Of a DNA stretch of 64,000 bases, positions 28,340-37,119 are shown in pieces. The notes under the pieces were generated by a model. It did not search any database and was not told the DNA's origin. It saw only the letters and a program-made list of their open reading frames with translations. Within the stretch, counting starts at the first letter, position 1, and each line of letters begins with the position of its first letter. This DNA is from Methylobacterium cerastii (lineage in GTDB: Bacteria > Pseudomonadota > Alphaproteobacteria > Rhizobiales > Beijerinckiaceae), in contig NZ_BPQG01000051.1 of assembly GCF_022179125.1 (NCBI RefSeq), positions 40,088 to 104,087 on the forward strand. Reading direction: 5' to 3'. The position numbers and the translations under genes are program-made.

Positions 28340-29557
28340 ATGGCGCGGGCGCTGCTCATCGTGCTCGATTCCGTCGGAATCGGCGGTGCGCCGGATGCCG
28401 AGCGCTACGGCGATGCGGGCTCCGACACGGTCGGCCACATCGCCGAGGCCTGCGCCGCGGGGCGCGCCGACCGCGCCGGCCTGCGGAGCGGCCCGTTGCG
28501 CCTGCCGCATCTGGCCGGCCTCGGGCTCGGGCTCGCCTGCGAGGGCGCGTCGGGACGGATGCCGCCGGGGCTCGCGCCGCCAGCGGAAATCCTCGGCGCC
28601 TGGGGCCATGCGGTGGAGACCGCCGCCGGCAAGGACACGCCCTCGGGCCATTGGGAGATCGCCGGCCTCGCGATGCGCGAGCCGTGGGGGTACTTCCCCG
28701 ACACGCGGCCGGCCTTCCCAGCGGCCTTGATCCGGGACCTGATCCGCCTCGGCGACCTGCCCGGCATCCTCGGCGACAGCCACGCCTCCGGCATCGCGAT
28801 CATCGACGCGCTCGGCGCCGAGCACCTCCGGACCGGCAAGCCGATCTGCTACACCTCCGCAGACAGCGTCTTCCAGATCGCGGCCCATGAGGAGGCCTTC
28901 GGCCTCGAGCGCCTCTACGCGCTGTGCCGGACCGCGCGCCAGTTGTGCGACGCCTACCGCGTCGGCCGCGTGATCGCGCGACCGTTCACCGGCACGGGAG
29001 AAGCCGGCTTCCGCCGCACGAGCAACCGCCGAGACTTCTCCGTCGCCCCGCCCGGCGACACCCTGCTCGACCGGCTCGCGACTGCGGGCCGCGACGTGGT
29101 CAGCGTCGGCAAGATCGGCGACATCTTCGCGCATCGCGCCACCGGCCGCGAGGTCAAGCCCGGCGGTAACGGCGCCTGTCTCGACGCCGCGATCGACGCG
29201 CTCGGACGCCTTCGCGACGGCGGGTTCGTCTTCGCCAACCTCGTCGACTTCGACAGCGAGCACGGCCACCGTCGCGATGTGCCGGGCTACGCCGCCGAGC
29301 TCGAAGCGTTCGACGCCCGCATCCCCGATATCCGCGCGGCGCTGCGCCCGGGCGACCTCTGCCTCGTCACCGCCGACCACGGCAACGACCCGACCTGGCA
29401 CGGCACCGAGCACACCCGTGAGCAGGTGCCGGTCCTGGCCTTCGGATCGGACATCGCGCCGCGGGCGCTGGGACGCCGGGCGTCGTTCGCCGACATCGGC
29501 GCCGCGGTCGCCCTCCATCTCGGCCTACCGCCGGTTGCCGGAACGCCTCTCCTGTGA
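28340..29557 (+). CDS. deoB: Phosphopentomutase
   Basis: A 405-residue enzyme interconverting (deoxy)ribose-1- and -5-phosphate. It shows [16 protein letters not shown] with the metal aspartate, KDTPSGHWE with the phosphorylated threonine, [16 protein letters not shown], and [19 protein letters not shown] with the C-terminal metal ligands. It starts four bases after the ABC gene and is followed by a DUF1192 gene 11 bases on. With amn and upp in the window it fits nucleotide salvage. Confidence 0.95.
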   Translation: MARALLIVLDSVGIGGAPDAERYGDAGSDTVGHIAEACAAGRADRAGLRSGPLRLPHLAGLGLGLACEGASGRMPPGLAPPAEILGAWGHAVETAAGKDTPSGHWEIAGLAMREPWGYFPDTRPAFPAALIRDLIRLGDLPGILGDSHASGIAIIDALGAEHLRTGKPICYTSADSVFQIAAHEEAFGLERLYALCRTARQLCDAYRVGRVIARPFTGTGEAGFRRTSNRRDFSVAPPGDTLLDRLATAGRDVVSVGKIGDIFAHRATGREVKPGGNGACLDAAIDALGRLRDGGFVFANLVDFDSEHGHRRDVPGYAAELEAFDARIPDIRAALRPGDLCLVTADHGNDPTWHGTEHTREQVPVLAFGSDIAPRALGRRASFADIGAAVALHLGLPPVAGTPLL

Positions 29558-29568
29558 GGACCTTCTCG

Positions 29569-29757
29569 ATGCGCGACGACGACGAGCAGGTGAAGCGCCC
29601 GGTCCACCACGAGGTCGGCCAGCCGCTCGACACCCTGTCGGTGGACGAGATCGATCACCGGATCGCGCTGCTGAACGCCGAGATCCGGCGGCTCGAAGCC
29701 GCGCGGACGGCGAAGCAGGACGCGCTCGGCGCGGCGGACGCGTTCTTCAAGCGCTGA
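29569..29757 (+). CDS. DUF1192 family small protein
   Basis: A 62-residue cytosolic protein from ATG 29569, eight bases after GAGGA. PLDTLSVDEIDHRIALLNAE followed by IRRLEAARTAK is the DUF1192 signature, a short helix-coil pattern common in Rhizobiales. No function is known for the family. It is the last gene of the rightward abc-deoB run and is convergent with ccdA. Confidence 0.82.
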   Translation: MRDDDEQVKRPVHHEVGQPLDTLSVDEIDHRIALLNAEIRRLEAARTAKQDALGAADAFFKR

Positions 29758-29774
29758 CGCGCAAGCCGGCCGCG

Positions 29775-30494
29775 TCAGTAGCGGGTCGTCAGCGCGTTCA
29801 GCCAATCCGGCGCGGCGTCGACCAGCACCGCCTCGATCCGCTTGTCGGCGCCGAGCACGATGACGAGGCCGGTGACGACGAGGATCGCGCCCAACGCCGC
29901 CTTCATCCCCTTGCCGACCCGCATCAGCCGGTCGCGCCAGCCGACCAGCACGGATCGCGACAGGGCGCCGAGGACCAGGAGCGGCAGGGCCGCGCCGAGG
30001 CCGAACACCAGCATCGTCAGCCCGACCGTCCAGAGGTCGCGGCCCTGCGCGGCGAGGATCGAGGCGGCACCGAGCGTCGGGCCGACGCAGGGGCTCCAGA
30101 CCGCGCCGAGCAGCAGCCCGACGCCGAACTGGCCCCAAAGGCCGGTGGTGGAGAAGCCGCCGAAGCGGGTCTCGGTCCAGTTCGCCACCGGGCCGGCGGC
30201 CACCGCGAGGCGCGTCTGCGCCATCGGGACCAGCAATACGAGTCCGACGAGGATCAACAGGATCGCGGCGACGCGGCGGAACACGTCGCCGTCGAGCCCG
30301 AGGCCGAAGCCGATCGTCGCGACGAACAGGCCGATCGCCACGAACGACAGCGCCAGCCCACCCGCCAGCGCCGCCGGGCCGAAGCGGTGCTCGGAGGCCG
30401 CCGCGCCGAGCACCAGCGGCAGCAGGGGCAGGACGCAGGGCGAGAGCGTCGAGAGCAGGCCGGCGAGGAGCGCGAGGCCGAGGCTGACGATCAT
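29775..30494 (-). CDS. ccdA: CcdA/DsbD-type thiol-disulfide transporter membrane protein
   Basis: A 239-residue, six-span protein from ATG 30494. The two reactive cysteines lie in LSTLSPCVLPLLPLVLG (TM1) and GAVWSPCVGPTLGAAS (TM4), both with the usual Pro neighbours. It carries reducing power from cytoplasmic thioredoxin across the inner membrane. The gene upstream encodes an exported thioredoxin-fold protein, then a SoxYZ-like protein, all in one direction. This suggests the reduced target is the periplasmic redox system of a quinoprotein dehydrogenase. Confidence 0.9.
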   Translation of the reverse strand: MIVSLGLALLAGLLSTLSPCVLPLLPLVLGAAASEHRFGPAALAGGLALSFVAIGLFVATIGFGLGLDGDVFRRVAAILLILVGLVLLVPMAQTRLAVAAGPVANWTETRFGGFSTTGLWGQFGVGLLLGAVWSPCVGPTLGAASILAAQGRDLWTVGLTMLVFGLGAALPLLVLGALSRSVLVGWRDRLMRVGKGMKAALGAILVVTGLVIVLGADKRIEAVLVDAAPDWLNALTTRY

Positions 30495-30510
30495 CGAACC
30501 CCCGAGCCGA

Positions 30511-30912
30511 TCAAAGCGTCTTCTCGACCAGCCCCTCGATCCATTCGGGCTGGGTCTCGCCGACCGAGCGCCCGGTCTCGACGCTGCCCTTGTAGGCGAT
30601 CAGCGTGCTTTGGGTGCGGACGTCGAGCTTGCGAAGCAGGTCCTTCTGGCTGTCGAAGTCGATGTCGAAGATCTGCAGATCCTTGAAGCGCGGGTCGGTG
30701 CTGAGCTTGGCCAGGATCGGCTTCTGCGTCTTGCAGATCGGGCACCAGGGCGCGCTCACCTCGACGAGGATCGGCTTGCCGGCCTTTTGCGCGGCGTCGA
30801 ACGCCTCCTGGGAGTAGGGCTTCATCTCGCCGGCCTGCGCCGTGGCGACGGTCAGAGCTTCGAGGGCCAAGGGCGCGAGGGCGAGGAGCGCCAGGAGCGT
30901 ACGGCGGATCAT
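30511..30912 (-). CDS. Exported thioredoxin-family protein
   Basis: A 133-residue protein from ATG 30912 with a signal peptide (TLLALLALAPLALEALTVATAQA). The thioredoxin domain shows PILVEVSAPWCPICKTQKPI with a CPIC active site, and the cis-Pro loop is replaced by RTQSTLIAYKG. It is 16 bases upstream of ccdA and most likely receives electrons from CcdA. The CPIC dipeptide differs from the CGPC of classic thioredoxins. Confidence 0.87.
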   Translation of the reverse strand: MIRRTLLALLALAPLALEALTVATAQAGEMKPYSQEAFDAAQKAGKPILVEVSAPWCPICKTQKPILAKLSTDPRFKDLQIFDIDFDSQKDLLRKLDVRTQSTLIAYKGSVETGRSVGETQPEWIEGLVEKTL

Positions 30913-30971
30913 GGCTGGTGTTTCCCGATGGCGAAGGCCTGGCCGTGGGCGGCCAAGCAGATCCGTGATGA

Positions 30972-31790
30972 TCAGTTGCTGGCGGCGGGCACCGGGAAGG
31001 TGTGGTCGAACGTGCCGCCCTGGCTATCCGTGGCCGCCACCTTGACCGGCGCGGCGCCTTCGGGCCGCATCTCGAAGCCGATCACCGGGTTCGACGAGAT
31101 CGAGATGTCGCCCTCCATCGTGAAGACGTTCCGCGCGCCCTGGCTGACGCTGATCCGGTCGAGGTAGCGCGCCGGCGTATACTCGCGCGAGACCTGGTTC
31201 ATCTGCATGCCGGAGAAGTTCGGGTGGCGGATCATCAGCGTCGCCTGCACCACCTTGTCGGCGGCGGGGTCGGCGAACTTCATACGCATGTCGCCCATGC
31301 CCTTCAGCGCGTCCGCTTCGGTCATGCCCATGGGAGCCGAGCAGCCGCCGGACGCCTTGACGAAGATCTCCGACGCCACGAGGCGCCCGTCCCGGGTCTC
31401 GGCCACCGCGTGGACGTTGGAGTAGGTGTTCACCCGCACGCGCATCTTGAGCTGCGCCGGGTCGCCCGCGGGCCCGAAGTCGACGTGGGCGGCGAGCGGC
31501 GCCGGGTTGTCGTCGATGATCAGGTACAGGCCCTTCACCTGGTCCTTGTCGGCGACGGTGAGCGTCACCGGAACCAGGGCGGCGTCTTCGGCGCGCACCG
31601 GCATGTCGATCGCCACCAGCTTGCCCGCCTCGACTTTGCGGTCGCCGAACACCTGCTGCTGCAGCTCCTTCCAGCGGGCCGCGCGCTCGGCCTCGCCGTC
31701 GCCGGCGGCCGCGAGCGCCGCGCCAGACGACGCGAAGGCGGGCAGGAGGATCGCGGCGGCGAAGAGGGAGTCTCGGATCGGGCGGCGCAT
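30972..31790 (-). CDS. Quinoprotein dehydrogenase-associated SoxYZ-like carrier
   Basis: A 272-residue exported protein from ATG 31790, preceded by GAGGAGA. After the signal peptide (SLFAAAILLPAFASSGAALA) comes a SoxY-like half (VAIDMPVRAEDAALVPVTLT) ending in ASGGCSAP, where the cysteine is the carrier residue. A SoxZ-like half follows (LMIRHPNFSGMQMNQVSRE, DISISSNPVIGFEM). The family occurs with PQQ methanol dehydrogenases in methylotrophs; its job is not established. Here it precedes a thioredoxin and CcdA, which could reduce that cysteine. Confidence 0.88.
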   Translation of the reverse strand: MRRPIRDSLFAAAILLPAFASSGAALAAAGDGEAERAARWKELQQQVFGDRKVEAGKLVAIDMPVRAEDAALVPVTLTVADKDQVKGLYLIIDDNPAPLAAHVDFGPAGDPAQLKMRVRVNTYSNVHAVAETRDGRLVASEIFVKASGGCSAPMGMTEADALKGMGDMRMKFADPAADKVVQATLMIRHPNFSGMQMNQVSREYTPARYLDRISVSQGARNVFTMEGDISISSNPVIGFEMRPEGAAPVKVAATDSQGGTFDHTFPVPAASN

Positions 31791-31992
31791 GGCGTTCTCC
31801 TCGGGGTCTTGTTCGTTGCAGCGGTGCTCTTGGTGACACCGTCCTATCCAATACGTCATAGGGCCGCGCGCGCGCTGCGTCTGTGATCGCGGTCACAATC
31901 GTGGGGTGCGGCTGGTCAAGTTATAGTGCGCAGCGGGTCGGCGCGGCGCGGATCGCCCGGTCGCGAGCGAGGCCGAGGCAGCGCTAGGGATG

Positions 31993-32292
31993 TCACGGCG
32001 CGGCTTCCCGCAGCGCCCGCTCGTCCGCGGCGAGCTGCAGCAGCTCCGCCGCGCCGACCGCCTCCATCGGCGCGCGGATGCGGATGGCCCGCGTCGCCTC
32101 GCCGGCCCGCATCACCAGCACGACAGTCTCGATGTCGGGGCAGCCGGGGTCTGCGCAGGCGATCTCGTTGACGGTGATCGCGTCGCCTTCGCCGAGGCTC
32201 AGCGCCACCGTGCAGGCGGCTTTCACGCGCTTGGCGAGCTGCACCTGCTCGGCGGAGCGGGCGCGCCACGCCTTCAGGCTGACGAAGGCCAT
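31993..32292 (-). CDS. Hypothetical protein with C-x5-C motif
   Basis: About 99 residues from ATG 32292 (MAFVSLKAWRARSAEQ); TTG or GTG codons up to 32397 would give a 134-residue form with a basic N-terminus. The conserved-looking segment IACADPGCPDIETVVLVMRA, then RAIRIRAPMEAV, is similar to small uncharacterised proteins of Rhizobiales. There is no signal peptide or membrane span. The two cysteines are five residues apart and could bind a metal; this is speculative. Confidence 0.6.
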   Translation of the reverse strand: MAFVSLKAWRARSAEQVQLAKRVKAACTVALSLGEGDAITVNEIACADPGCPDIETVVLVMRAGEATRAIRIRAPMEAVGAAELLQLAADERALREAAP

Positions 32293-32549
32293 GCTCTCGA
32301 ATCCCCGGATCTTTTCCTGCGGTCGCGTGGCGGCGCGGGCGCCTTCCTTTTTGCGGCGCAGGCGATGAAACACTGTTGCATCACCCGTGTCCACCAAGCC
32401 TCAGCCGGCGACGGATCGTCTACCGGTAGACCGAACGCTGTCGGGCCGCGCCCATTTTCTGGTAAGCTCGCGCCTGCGCCGAAACAAACGCGACGTTCGC
32501 TCGTAAACGTCGCGCGCCCGTGTCCGGGGCTGCAGGTGAGGAGTACCCG

Positions 32550-33197
32550 GTGCGACCCTGGCGCGACGGACCCGCTGATCGACGCGGCTACCACCACGGC
32601 AACCTGAAAGAGGCGCTGATCGAGGCGGCGCGCAGGTTCATCGCCGAGCGCGGCATCGGCGGCTTCACCCTGGTCGACGCGGCGCGCCTCGTCGGCGTCA
32701 CCCCGGCCGCGCTCTACCGGCATTTCCGTGGGCGCGAGGCGCTGCTCGAGGAACTCGCCGGCCGCGGCTTCGCCGAGCTCGCCGAACGGCTGGCGCGCGC
32801 GCTCACCGCCCGCGGCACCCCTTTGGAGCGATTCACGCGGATGGGCGAAGCCTACCTCGCCTTCGCCGAAGAGGAGCCCGGCTACTACGCGGCGATCTTC
32901 GAGACCCGCGGCGTCAACGTGCCGAACGAAGCCGGCCCGCGTCCGAGCCCGTTCGACCTGCTGGTGGAAGCGCTGCAATCGACCTTTCCGGACGGGTTCG
33001 GCGGGGTCGCCCCGCGCTTCATCGCGCTGGAGGTCTGGGCGCTGTCGCACGGGCTCGCGACCCTCGCCGCCGCCGGCCACCTGCCGAAGGGGCCGGGCAT
33101 TCCCGACACCTACGAATTGCTGCGCGCCGGCGTCCTCGCCCTCGTCCACGGTGCCGCCGCCGGAAAGCCATCGGCCGGCGCCGGGCCCGCCCCTTGA
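32550..33197 (+). CDS. TetR/AcrR-family regulator with WHG-type C-terminal domain
   Basis: A 215-residue regulator. GTG 32550 follows GTGAGGAG by six bases. The HTH is FTLVDAARLVGVTPAALYRHF. The opening RGYHHGNLKEALIEAARRFI is the hallmark of the TetR subgroup with the WHG domain, and ALEVWALSHGLATLAAAG is that C-terminal motif. A perfect palindrome lies 28 bases beyond its stop, ahead of the DUF2852 gene, and could be one of its targets. Ligand unknown. Confidence 0.87.
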   Translation: MRPWRDGPADRRGYHHGNLKEALIEAARRFIAERGIGGFTLVDAARLVGVTPAALYRHFRGREALLEELAGRGFAELAERLARALTARGTPLERFTRMGEAYLAFAEEEPGYYAAIFETRGVNVPNEAGPRPSPFDLLVEALQSTFPDGFGGVAPRFIALEVWALSHGLATLAAAGHLPKGPGIPDTYELLRAGVLALVHGAAAGKPSAGAGPAP

Positions 33198-33224
33198 AAG
33201 CGATCTGACGCACCCGCATGTTAA

Positions 33225-33244
33225 CGCTGTTCACATGAACAGCG
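33225..33244. promoter_or_regulatory. 20-nt palindrome ahead of the DUF2852 gene
   Basis: CGCTGTTCA and TGAACAGCG are exact inverted arms around CA. The site ends ten bases before the GTG start of the DUF2852 gene, next to an AT-richer TGTTAAC. It probably binds a dimeric regulator that blocks transcription or initiation; the TetR protein encoded just upstream is the obvious candidate. Confidence 0.45.
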
Positions 33245-33254
33245 GAGCCTTACC

Positions 33255-33725
33255 GTGAGCACATCCTCTTCCTCTCCCTGGACGGGCGGCAAGGTCAGCC
33301 GTTGCGGTCCGTTCCCGCGCCGCTCGATCGAGATCGGCGCCATCGTCGTCAGCTTCATCTACTGGTGGCCCGTCGGCCTCGCCCTCGTGGCGTGGAAGGT
33401 CGCCGGCTATCCGGCGCTCGGGGAGCTGCGCGACTACGCCAAGCGCGGCGCCGCGGGCTGGGAGGGCGGCACCGCCAGGGCTTCGCGCTTCGCCCGTTCG
33501 TTCGACGCATCCAACCGCCGCGGCGCCACCGGCAACTGGGCCTTCGAGGAGTACCGCAAGGCCGAGCTCGACCGGCTCGACGCCCAGCGCCGCGCCCTGC
33601 AGGAGGAGAGCCGCGCCTTCGCCGAGTTCGTCGAGGAGCTGAAGCGGGCCAAGGACCGCGACCAGTTCGACGCCTTCATGGCCAAGCGCCGGGCCGACGG
33701 CGAGGGCAAGACCTTCAACGCCTGA
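33255..33725 (+). CDS. DUF2852 family membrane protein
   Basis: A 156-residue protein from GTG 33255. One N-terminal membrane segment (IEIGAIVVSFIYWWPVGLALVAWKV) is followed by a polar region with NWAFEEYRKAELDRLDAQRR, EESRAFAEFVEELKRAKDRDQFDAFMAKR, which are the DUF2852 signature and form helices. The family is common in alphaproteobacteria and has no known function. A good terminator follows. Confidence 0.85.
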   Translation: MSTSSSSPWTGGKVSRCGPFPRRSIEIGAIVVSFIYWWPVGLALVAWKVAGYPALGELRDYAKRGAAGWEGGTARASRFARSFDASNRRGATGNWAFEEYRKAELDRLDAQRRALQEESRAFAEFVEELKRAKDRDQFDAFMAKRRADGEGKTFNA

Positions 33726-33748
33726 GGCGTCGCCGGGTTGGTGGATCG

Positions 33749-33782
33749 AGGGCCTTCCGCGCGAGCGGGAGGCCCTTTTTCG
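33749..33782 (+). terminator. Rho-independent terminator after the DUF2852 gene
   Basis: AGGGCCTTCCGC pairs with GCGGGAGGCCCT across a GCGA loop (one G-T pair), followed by a run of T. It ends transcription 25-55 bases after the DUF2852 stop and separates it from upp. Confidence 0.8.
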
Positions 33783-33848
33783 TCGTCCTCGCGTTGCGCC
33801 GGCGCGCGCCCTTCGGCAAAGCGGAGGCGGGTGCGACGGGAGGACACG

Positions 33849-34484
33849 ATGAGCCAGGCAACGGTCACGGTGGTCGAACACCCCCTCGTCCAGCACAAGC
33901 TCACGCTGCTGCGCGACAAGAACCGCTCGACGCAGGGCTTCCGCAACCTGCTCAACGAGATCGGGATGCTGCTCGCCTACGAGGTGACGCGCGACCTGCC
34001 GCTGGAACCGGTTACGATCGAGACGCCGATCCAGGTGATGGAGGGGCGGCAGATCCAGGGCAAGAAGCTGGTGCTCGCCCCGATCCTGCGGGCCGGCGTC
34101 GGCTTCCTCGACGGCATGCTGTCGCTGCTGCCCTCGGCCCGCGTCGCCCATGTCGGGCTTTATCGCGACCCGGAGACGCTGGAGGCGATCGAGTACTACT
34201 TCAAGGCGCCCTCGGACCTCGCCGACCGCACGGTGCTGGTGCTCGACCCGATGCTGGCGACCGCGAACTCCGCCATCGCCGCACTGACGCGCCTGAAGGC
34301 GCGCGGCGCGCAGGACCTGCGCTTCGTCTGCCTGCTCGCCGCCCCCGAGGGCGTCGCCCGGCTCCAGGCCGCCCATCCCGACGTGCCGATCTGGACGGCA
34401 GCGATCGACAGCCACCTCAACGACCACAGCTACATCGTGCCGGGCTTGGGCGACGCCGGCGACCGGATGTACGGCACGCGCTGA
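33849..34484 (+). CDS. upp: Uracil phosphoribosyltransferase
   Basis: A 211-residue cytosolic salvage enzyme making UMP from uracil and PRPP, starting at ATG 33849 after GGGAGG. Family motifs are [36 protein letters not shown] and the uracil-binding end [16 protein letters not shown]. The PRPP loop reads [15 protein letters not shown], where most UPRTs have ATGGSA; the two glycines are replaced by Ala and Asn. The Asp-Pro-Met-Leu-Ala-Thr core is intact. It stands alone with no pyrimidine genes beside it. Confidence 0.93.
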   Translation: MSQATVTVVEHPLVQHKLTLLRDKNRSTQGFRNLLNEIGMLLAYEVTRDLPLEPVTIETPIQVMEGRQIQGKKLVLAPILRAGVGFLDGMLSLLPSARVAHVGLYRDPETLEAIEYYFKAPSDLADRTVLVLDPMLATANSAIAALTRLKARGAQDLRFVCLLAAPEGVARLQAAHPDVPIWTAAIDSHLNDHSYIVPGLGDAGDRMYGTR

Positions 34485-34552
34485 AGCCGGCGGGCTTGCC
34501 AACGGGGCGCATGGCGGCAACTAGGGGCGAGCCCCTTGGAGGAGACCGCCCG

Positions 34553-35560
34553 ATGACGACGCTGCCCGAGACCATGCGCCAGGTCTGCTTCAACGGCTTC
34601 GGCGGCCCCGAGGTGATCGGCACCGAGACGGTGCCGCTGCCGAAGGCCGGTCCGGGTCAGGTGCTGATCGAGGTGGTGTCGGCCGGCGTCAACCGTCCCG
34701 ACGTGATGCAGCGCGGCGGCAAGTATCCGCCGCCGAAGGGCGCCACCGCCGTGCCGGGCCTGGAAGTCGCCGGCCGCATCGCCGCCCTCGGCGAGGGCGT
34801 GTCCGGGCTGTCGCTCGGCGACGAGGTCTGCGCCTTGGTGATCAGCGGCGGCTACGCCGAGTTCGCCGTCGCCGAGGCCGGCCATTGCCTGCCGAAGCCC
34901 AAGGCGCTGTCGCTCGTCGATGCCGGCGGCATCCCGGAGACGTTCTTCACGGTCTATTCCAACGTCGTGCAGCGCGGCCGGCTCACATCCGGCGAGACCT
35001 TCCTGGTCCACGGCGGATCGAGCGGCATCGGCTCGACCGCGATCCAGATCGCCAAGCACATGGGCGCACGCGTGTTCGCCACCGCCGGCTCGGCCGAGAA
35101 GTGCGCCTTCTGCGAAAAGCTCGGTGCGGACGCAGCGATCAACTACCGCGAGGCGGACTTCGCCGAGGAGATCCAGCGCCTCACCGACGGCAAGGGCGTC
35201 GACGTGATCCTCGACATGATCGGCGCGAGCTACCTCGCCAAGAACCTCGCCTCGCTCGCGATCGAGGGGCGCCTCGTGCTCATCGCGCTGATGGGCGGCA
35301 ACAAGGCCGAGACCCTCAACATCACGCCGATCATGATCAAGCGGCTGACCTTCACCGGCGCGACGCTTCGGCCGCGGCCGAGCGCCGAGAAGGCGGGCAT
35401 CGCCGACGGTCTGCGCCGCGACGTGTGGCCGGAGCTCGATGCCGGCCGCATCCGCCCGGTGATCCACGCGACCTTCCCGTTCGAGGAGGCGCAGAAGGCC
35501 CACGAGCTGATGGAATCGAGCGCCCACCTCGGCAAGATCCTGCTCGTCACCGGCCGCTGA
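34553..35560 (+). CDS. NAD(P)H-quinone oxidoreductase, zinc-free MDR family (PIG3-like)
   Basis: A 335-residue protein from ATG 34553, with GGAGGAGA nine bases before. N-terminal GroES-like domain: MRQVCFNGFGGPEVIGTE, SAGVNRPDVMQRGGKYPPPKG, VPGLEVAGRIAALGEGV. The Rossmann part has FLVHGGSSGIGSTAIQIAKHMGARVFATAGS and the late motif TFTGATLRPRPSAEKAGI. The NRPD.. QR.G.YPPP motif is typical of the TP53I3/PIG3 quinone reductases. It reduces quinones with NADPH. Confidence 0.9.
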   Translation: MTTLPETMRQVCFNGFGGPEVIGTETVPLPKAGPGQVLIEVVSAGVNRPDVMQRGGKYPPPKGATAVPGLEVAGRIAALGEGVSGLSLGDEVCALVISGGYAEFAVAEAGHCLPKPKALSLVDAGGIPETFFTVYSNVVQRGRLTSGETFLVHGGSSGIGSTAIQIAKHMGARVFATAGSAEKCAFCEKLGADAAINYREADFAEEIQRLTDGKGVDVILDMIGASYLAKNLASLAIEGRLVLIALMGGNKAETLNITPIMIKRLTFTGATLRPRPSAEKAGIADGLRRDVWPELDAGRIRPVIHATFPFEEAQKAHELMESSAHLGKILLVTGR

Positions 35561-35682
35561 GGGCGGTCGGCGGCGGCCATCACAGGAACCCCCGGCAAAG
35601 GCCCCGCGTTTGCCGGGTCGAGAACGCGTGCCGGCCTTCGGCGCGCGGCGGCGCCCTTACGGCGTTTCGGTGAGGTGTGAGA

Positions 35683-35988
35683 ATGGTCGAGCAGGTTCCC
35701 AATCAGAACGCACGCCAGGGCGAGCGCGGCAAGTCGATGCTCTGGGTGCTGGTCGGCAGCCTCGTGCTGCTCGCCGTGGCCACGATCGGCCTGCTGACCT
35801 GGAACGGCGCCAACGCGCCGAAGGACTACGCCAGCCAGAGCCAGGACGCGTCGCGCAAGGAGGTCACCGGGTCGGTGACGGGCTCGAACAACGCGCCGTC
35901 CTCGAGCAACACGAGCGGCGTGCCGGCCGGCAACCCGACCTACCCGCAGCCGGCCCAGCCGAGCGCGAACGGCAACCAGCCGAAGTAG
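35683..35988 (+). CDS. Small single-span membrane protein with disordered tail
   Basis: A 101-residue protein from ATG 35683, about seven bases after GAGG. After a short polar N-terminus there is one span (SMLWVLVGSLVLLAVATIGLL), then about 60 residues of Ser/Asn/Pro/Gly-rich low-complexity sequence (SQSQDASRKEVTGSVTGSNN, ending in SANGNQPK). The tail should lie in the periplasm. No family recognised. It lies between a quinone reductase and a convergent dehydrogenase gene. Confidence 0.7.
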   Translation: MVEQVPNQNARQGERGKSMLWVLVGSLVLLAVATIGLLTWNGANAPKDYASQSQDASRKEVTGSVTGSNNAPSSSNTSGVPAGNPTYPQPAQPSANGNQPK

Positions 35989-36013
35989 GCGCTGTGCGCA
36001 GCCCGGCCCGCGC

Positions 36014-36907
36014 TCAGCGGGTCGGGACCGGCGTTTCGCCGCGATAATCGTAGAAGCCGCGCTTGACCTTGCGGCCGAGCCAGCCGGCCTCGACGTACTT
36101 CACCAGGAGCGGGCAGGGCCGGTACTTCGAATCCGCCAGCCCCTCGTAGAGCACCTGCATCACGGAGAGGCAGGTATCGAGGCCGATGAAGTCGGCGAGC
36201 TGCAGCGGGCCCATCGGGTGGTTCGCGCCGAGGCGCATGGCGGTGTCGATCGACTCCACCGACCCCACGCCCTCGTAGAGCGTGTAGATCGCCTCGTTGA
36301 TCATCGGCAGCAGGATGCGGTTGACGATGAAGGCCGGGAAGTCCTCCGACATCGTCGAGGTCTTGCCGAGCTTGGCGATGAAGGCCTTGGCCGACTCGTA
36401 GGTCGGGTCCTCCGTCGCGATGCCGCGGATCAGCTCGACGAGCTGCATCACCGGCACCGGGTTCATGAAGTGGATGCCGATGAAGCGCTCCGGCCGGTCG
36501 GTCGAGGCGGCGAGCCGCGTGATCGAGATCGACGAGGTGTTGGTCGCGATCAGCGCATCCGGGCGCAGCGACGGGCACAGGGTCGAGAAGATCTGGCGCT
36601 TGGTCGCCTCGTGCTCGGTGGCGGCCTCGATGACGAGGTCGCAGGGGCCGAGGTCGTCGTAGCTGCGCGCGGCGACGATGCGCTCGCGCACCTCGCGGCG
36701 GTGGCTCTCGTCGATCGTGCCCTTCGAGACCTGGCGGGCGAGGGTGCCGTCGATGTTGGCGAGCCCCGCGTTGAGCCGATCGGGATCGCGGTCGTTCAGC
36801 AGAACGTCGAGGCCGGCCGCAGCGCAGACGTGGGCGATGCCGCTTCCCATCTGCCCGGCACCGATGATGCCGACCCGCTTGATATCGATGCCCATCTGTC
36901 GATCCAT
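36014..36907 (-). CDS. 3-hydroxybutyryl-CoA dehydrogenase
   Basis: About 297 residues from ATG 36907 (or 293 from ATG 36895, MGIDIKRVGIIG). The NAD-binding motif is VGIIGAGQMGSGIAHV, the 3-hydroxyacyl-CoA signature is RFIGIHFMNPVPVMQLVELI with the catalytic His, and EDFPAFIVNRILLPMINEAI leads the C-terminal dimer domain. It oxidises (S)-3-hydroxybutyryl-CoA to acetoacetyl-CoA or runs in reverse. Location upstream of and in line with etfBA's direction suggests central acyl-CoA metabolism. Confidence 0.92.
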   Translation of the reverse strand: MDRQMGIDIKRVGIIGAGQMGSGIAHVCAAAGLDVLLNDRDPDRLNAGLANIDGTLARQVSKGTIDESHRREVRERIVAARSYDDLGPCDLVIEAATEHEATKRQIFSTLCPSLRPDALIATNTSSISITRLAASTDRPERFIGIHFMNPVPVMQLVELIRGIATEDPTYESAKAFIAKLGKTSTMSEDFPAFIVNRILLPMINEAIYTLYEGVGSVESIDTAMRLGANHPMGPLQLADFIGLDTCLSVMQVLYEGLADSKYRPCPLLVKYVEAGWLGRKVKRGFYDYRGETPVPTR

Positions 36908-37119
36908 GCCCCCGACGCCCACAACCGGAGCGGCTGCCGAGCTTTCCTGCGCTGCACGGTCCCCGATCCACCGCGAAAGCAGCACGGACTGCGCAGCAGA
37001 TCTTTTAGCGCCTTCACCGGCCCCGGTGGAACCCGTCGCGCTACTTAAGACGCGACAGGTTCGACGGGACGCCCCGATCCGTCATCGCACGGATCGGGAC
37101 AGAGAACTGAAGCCTCGCC

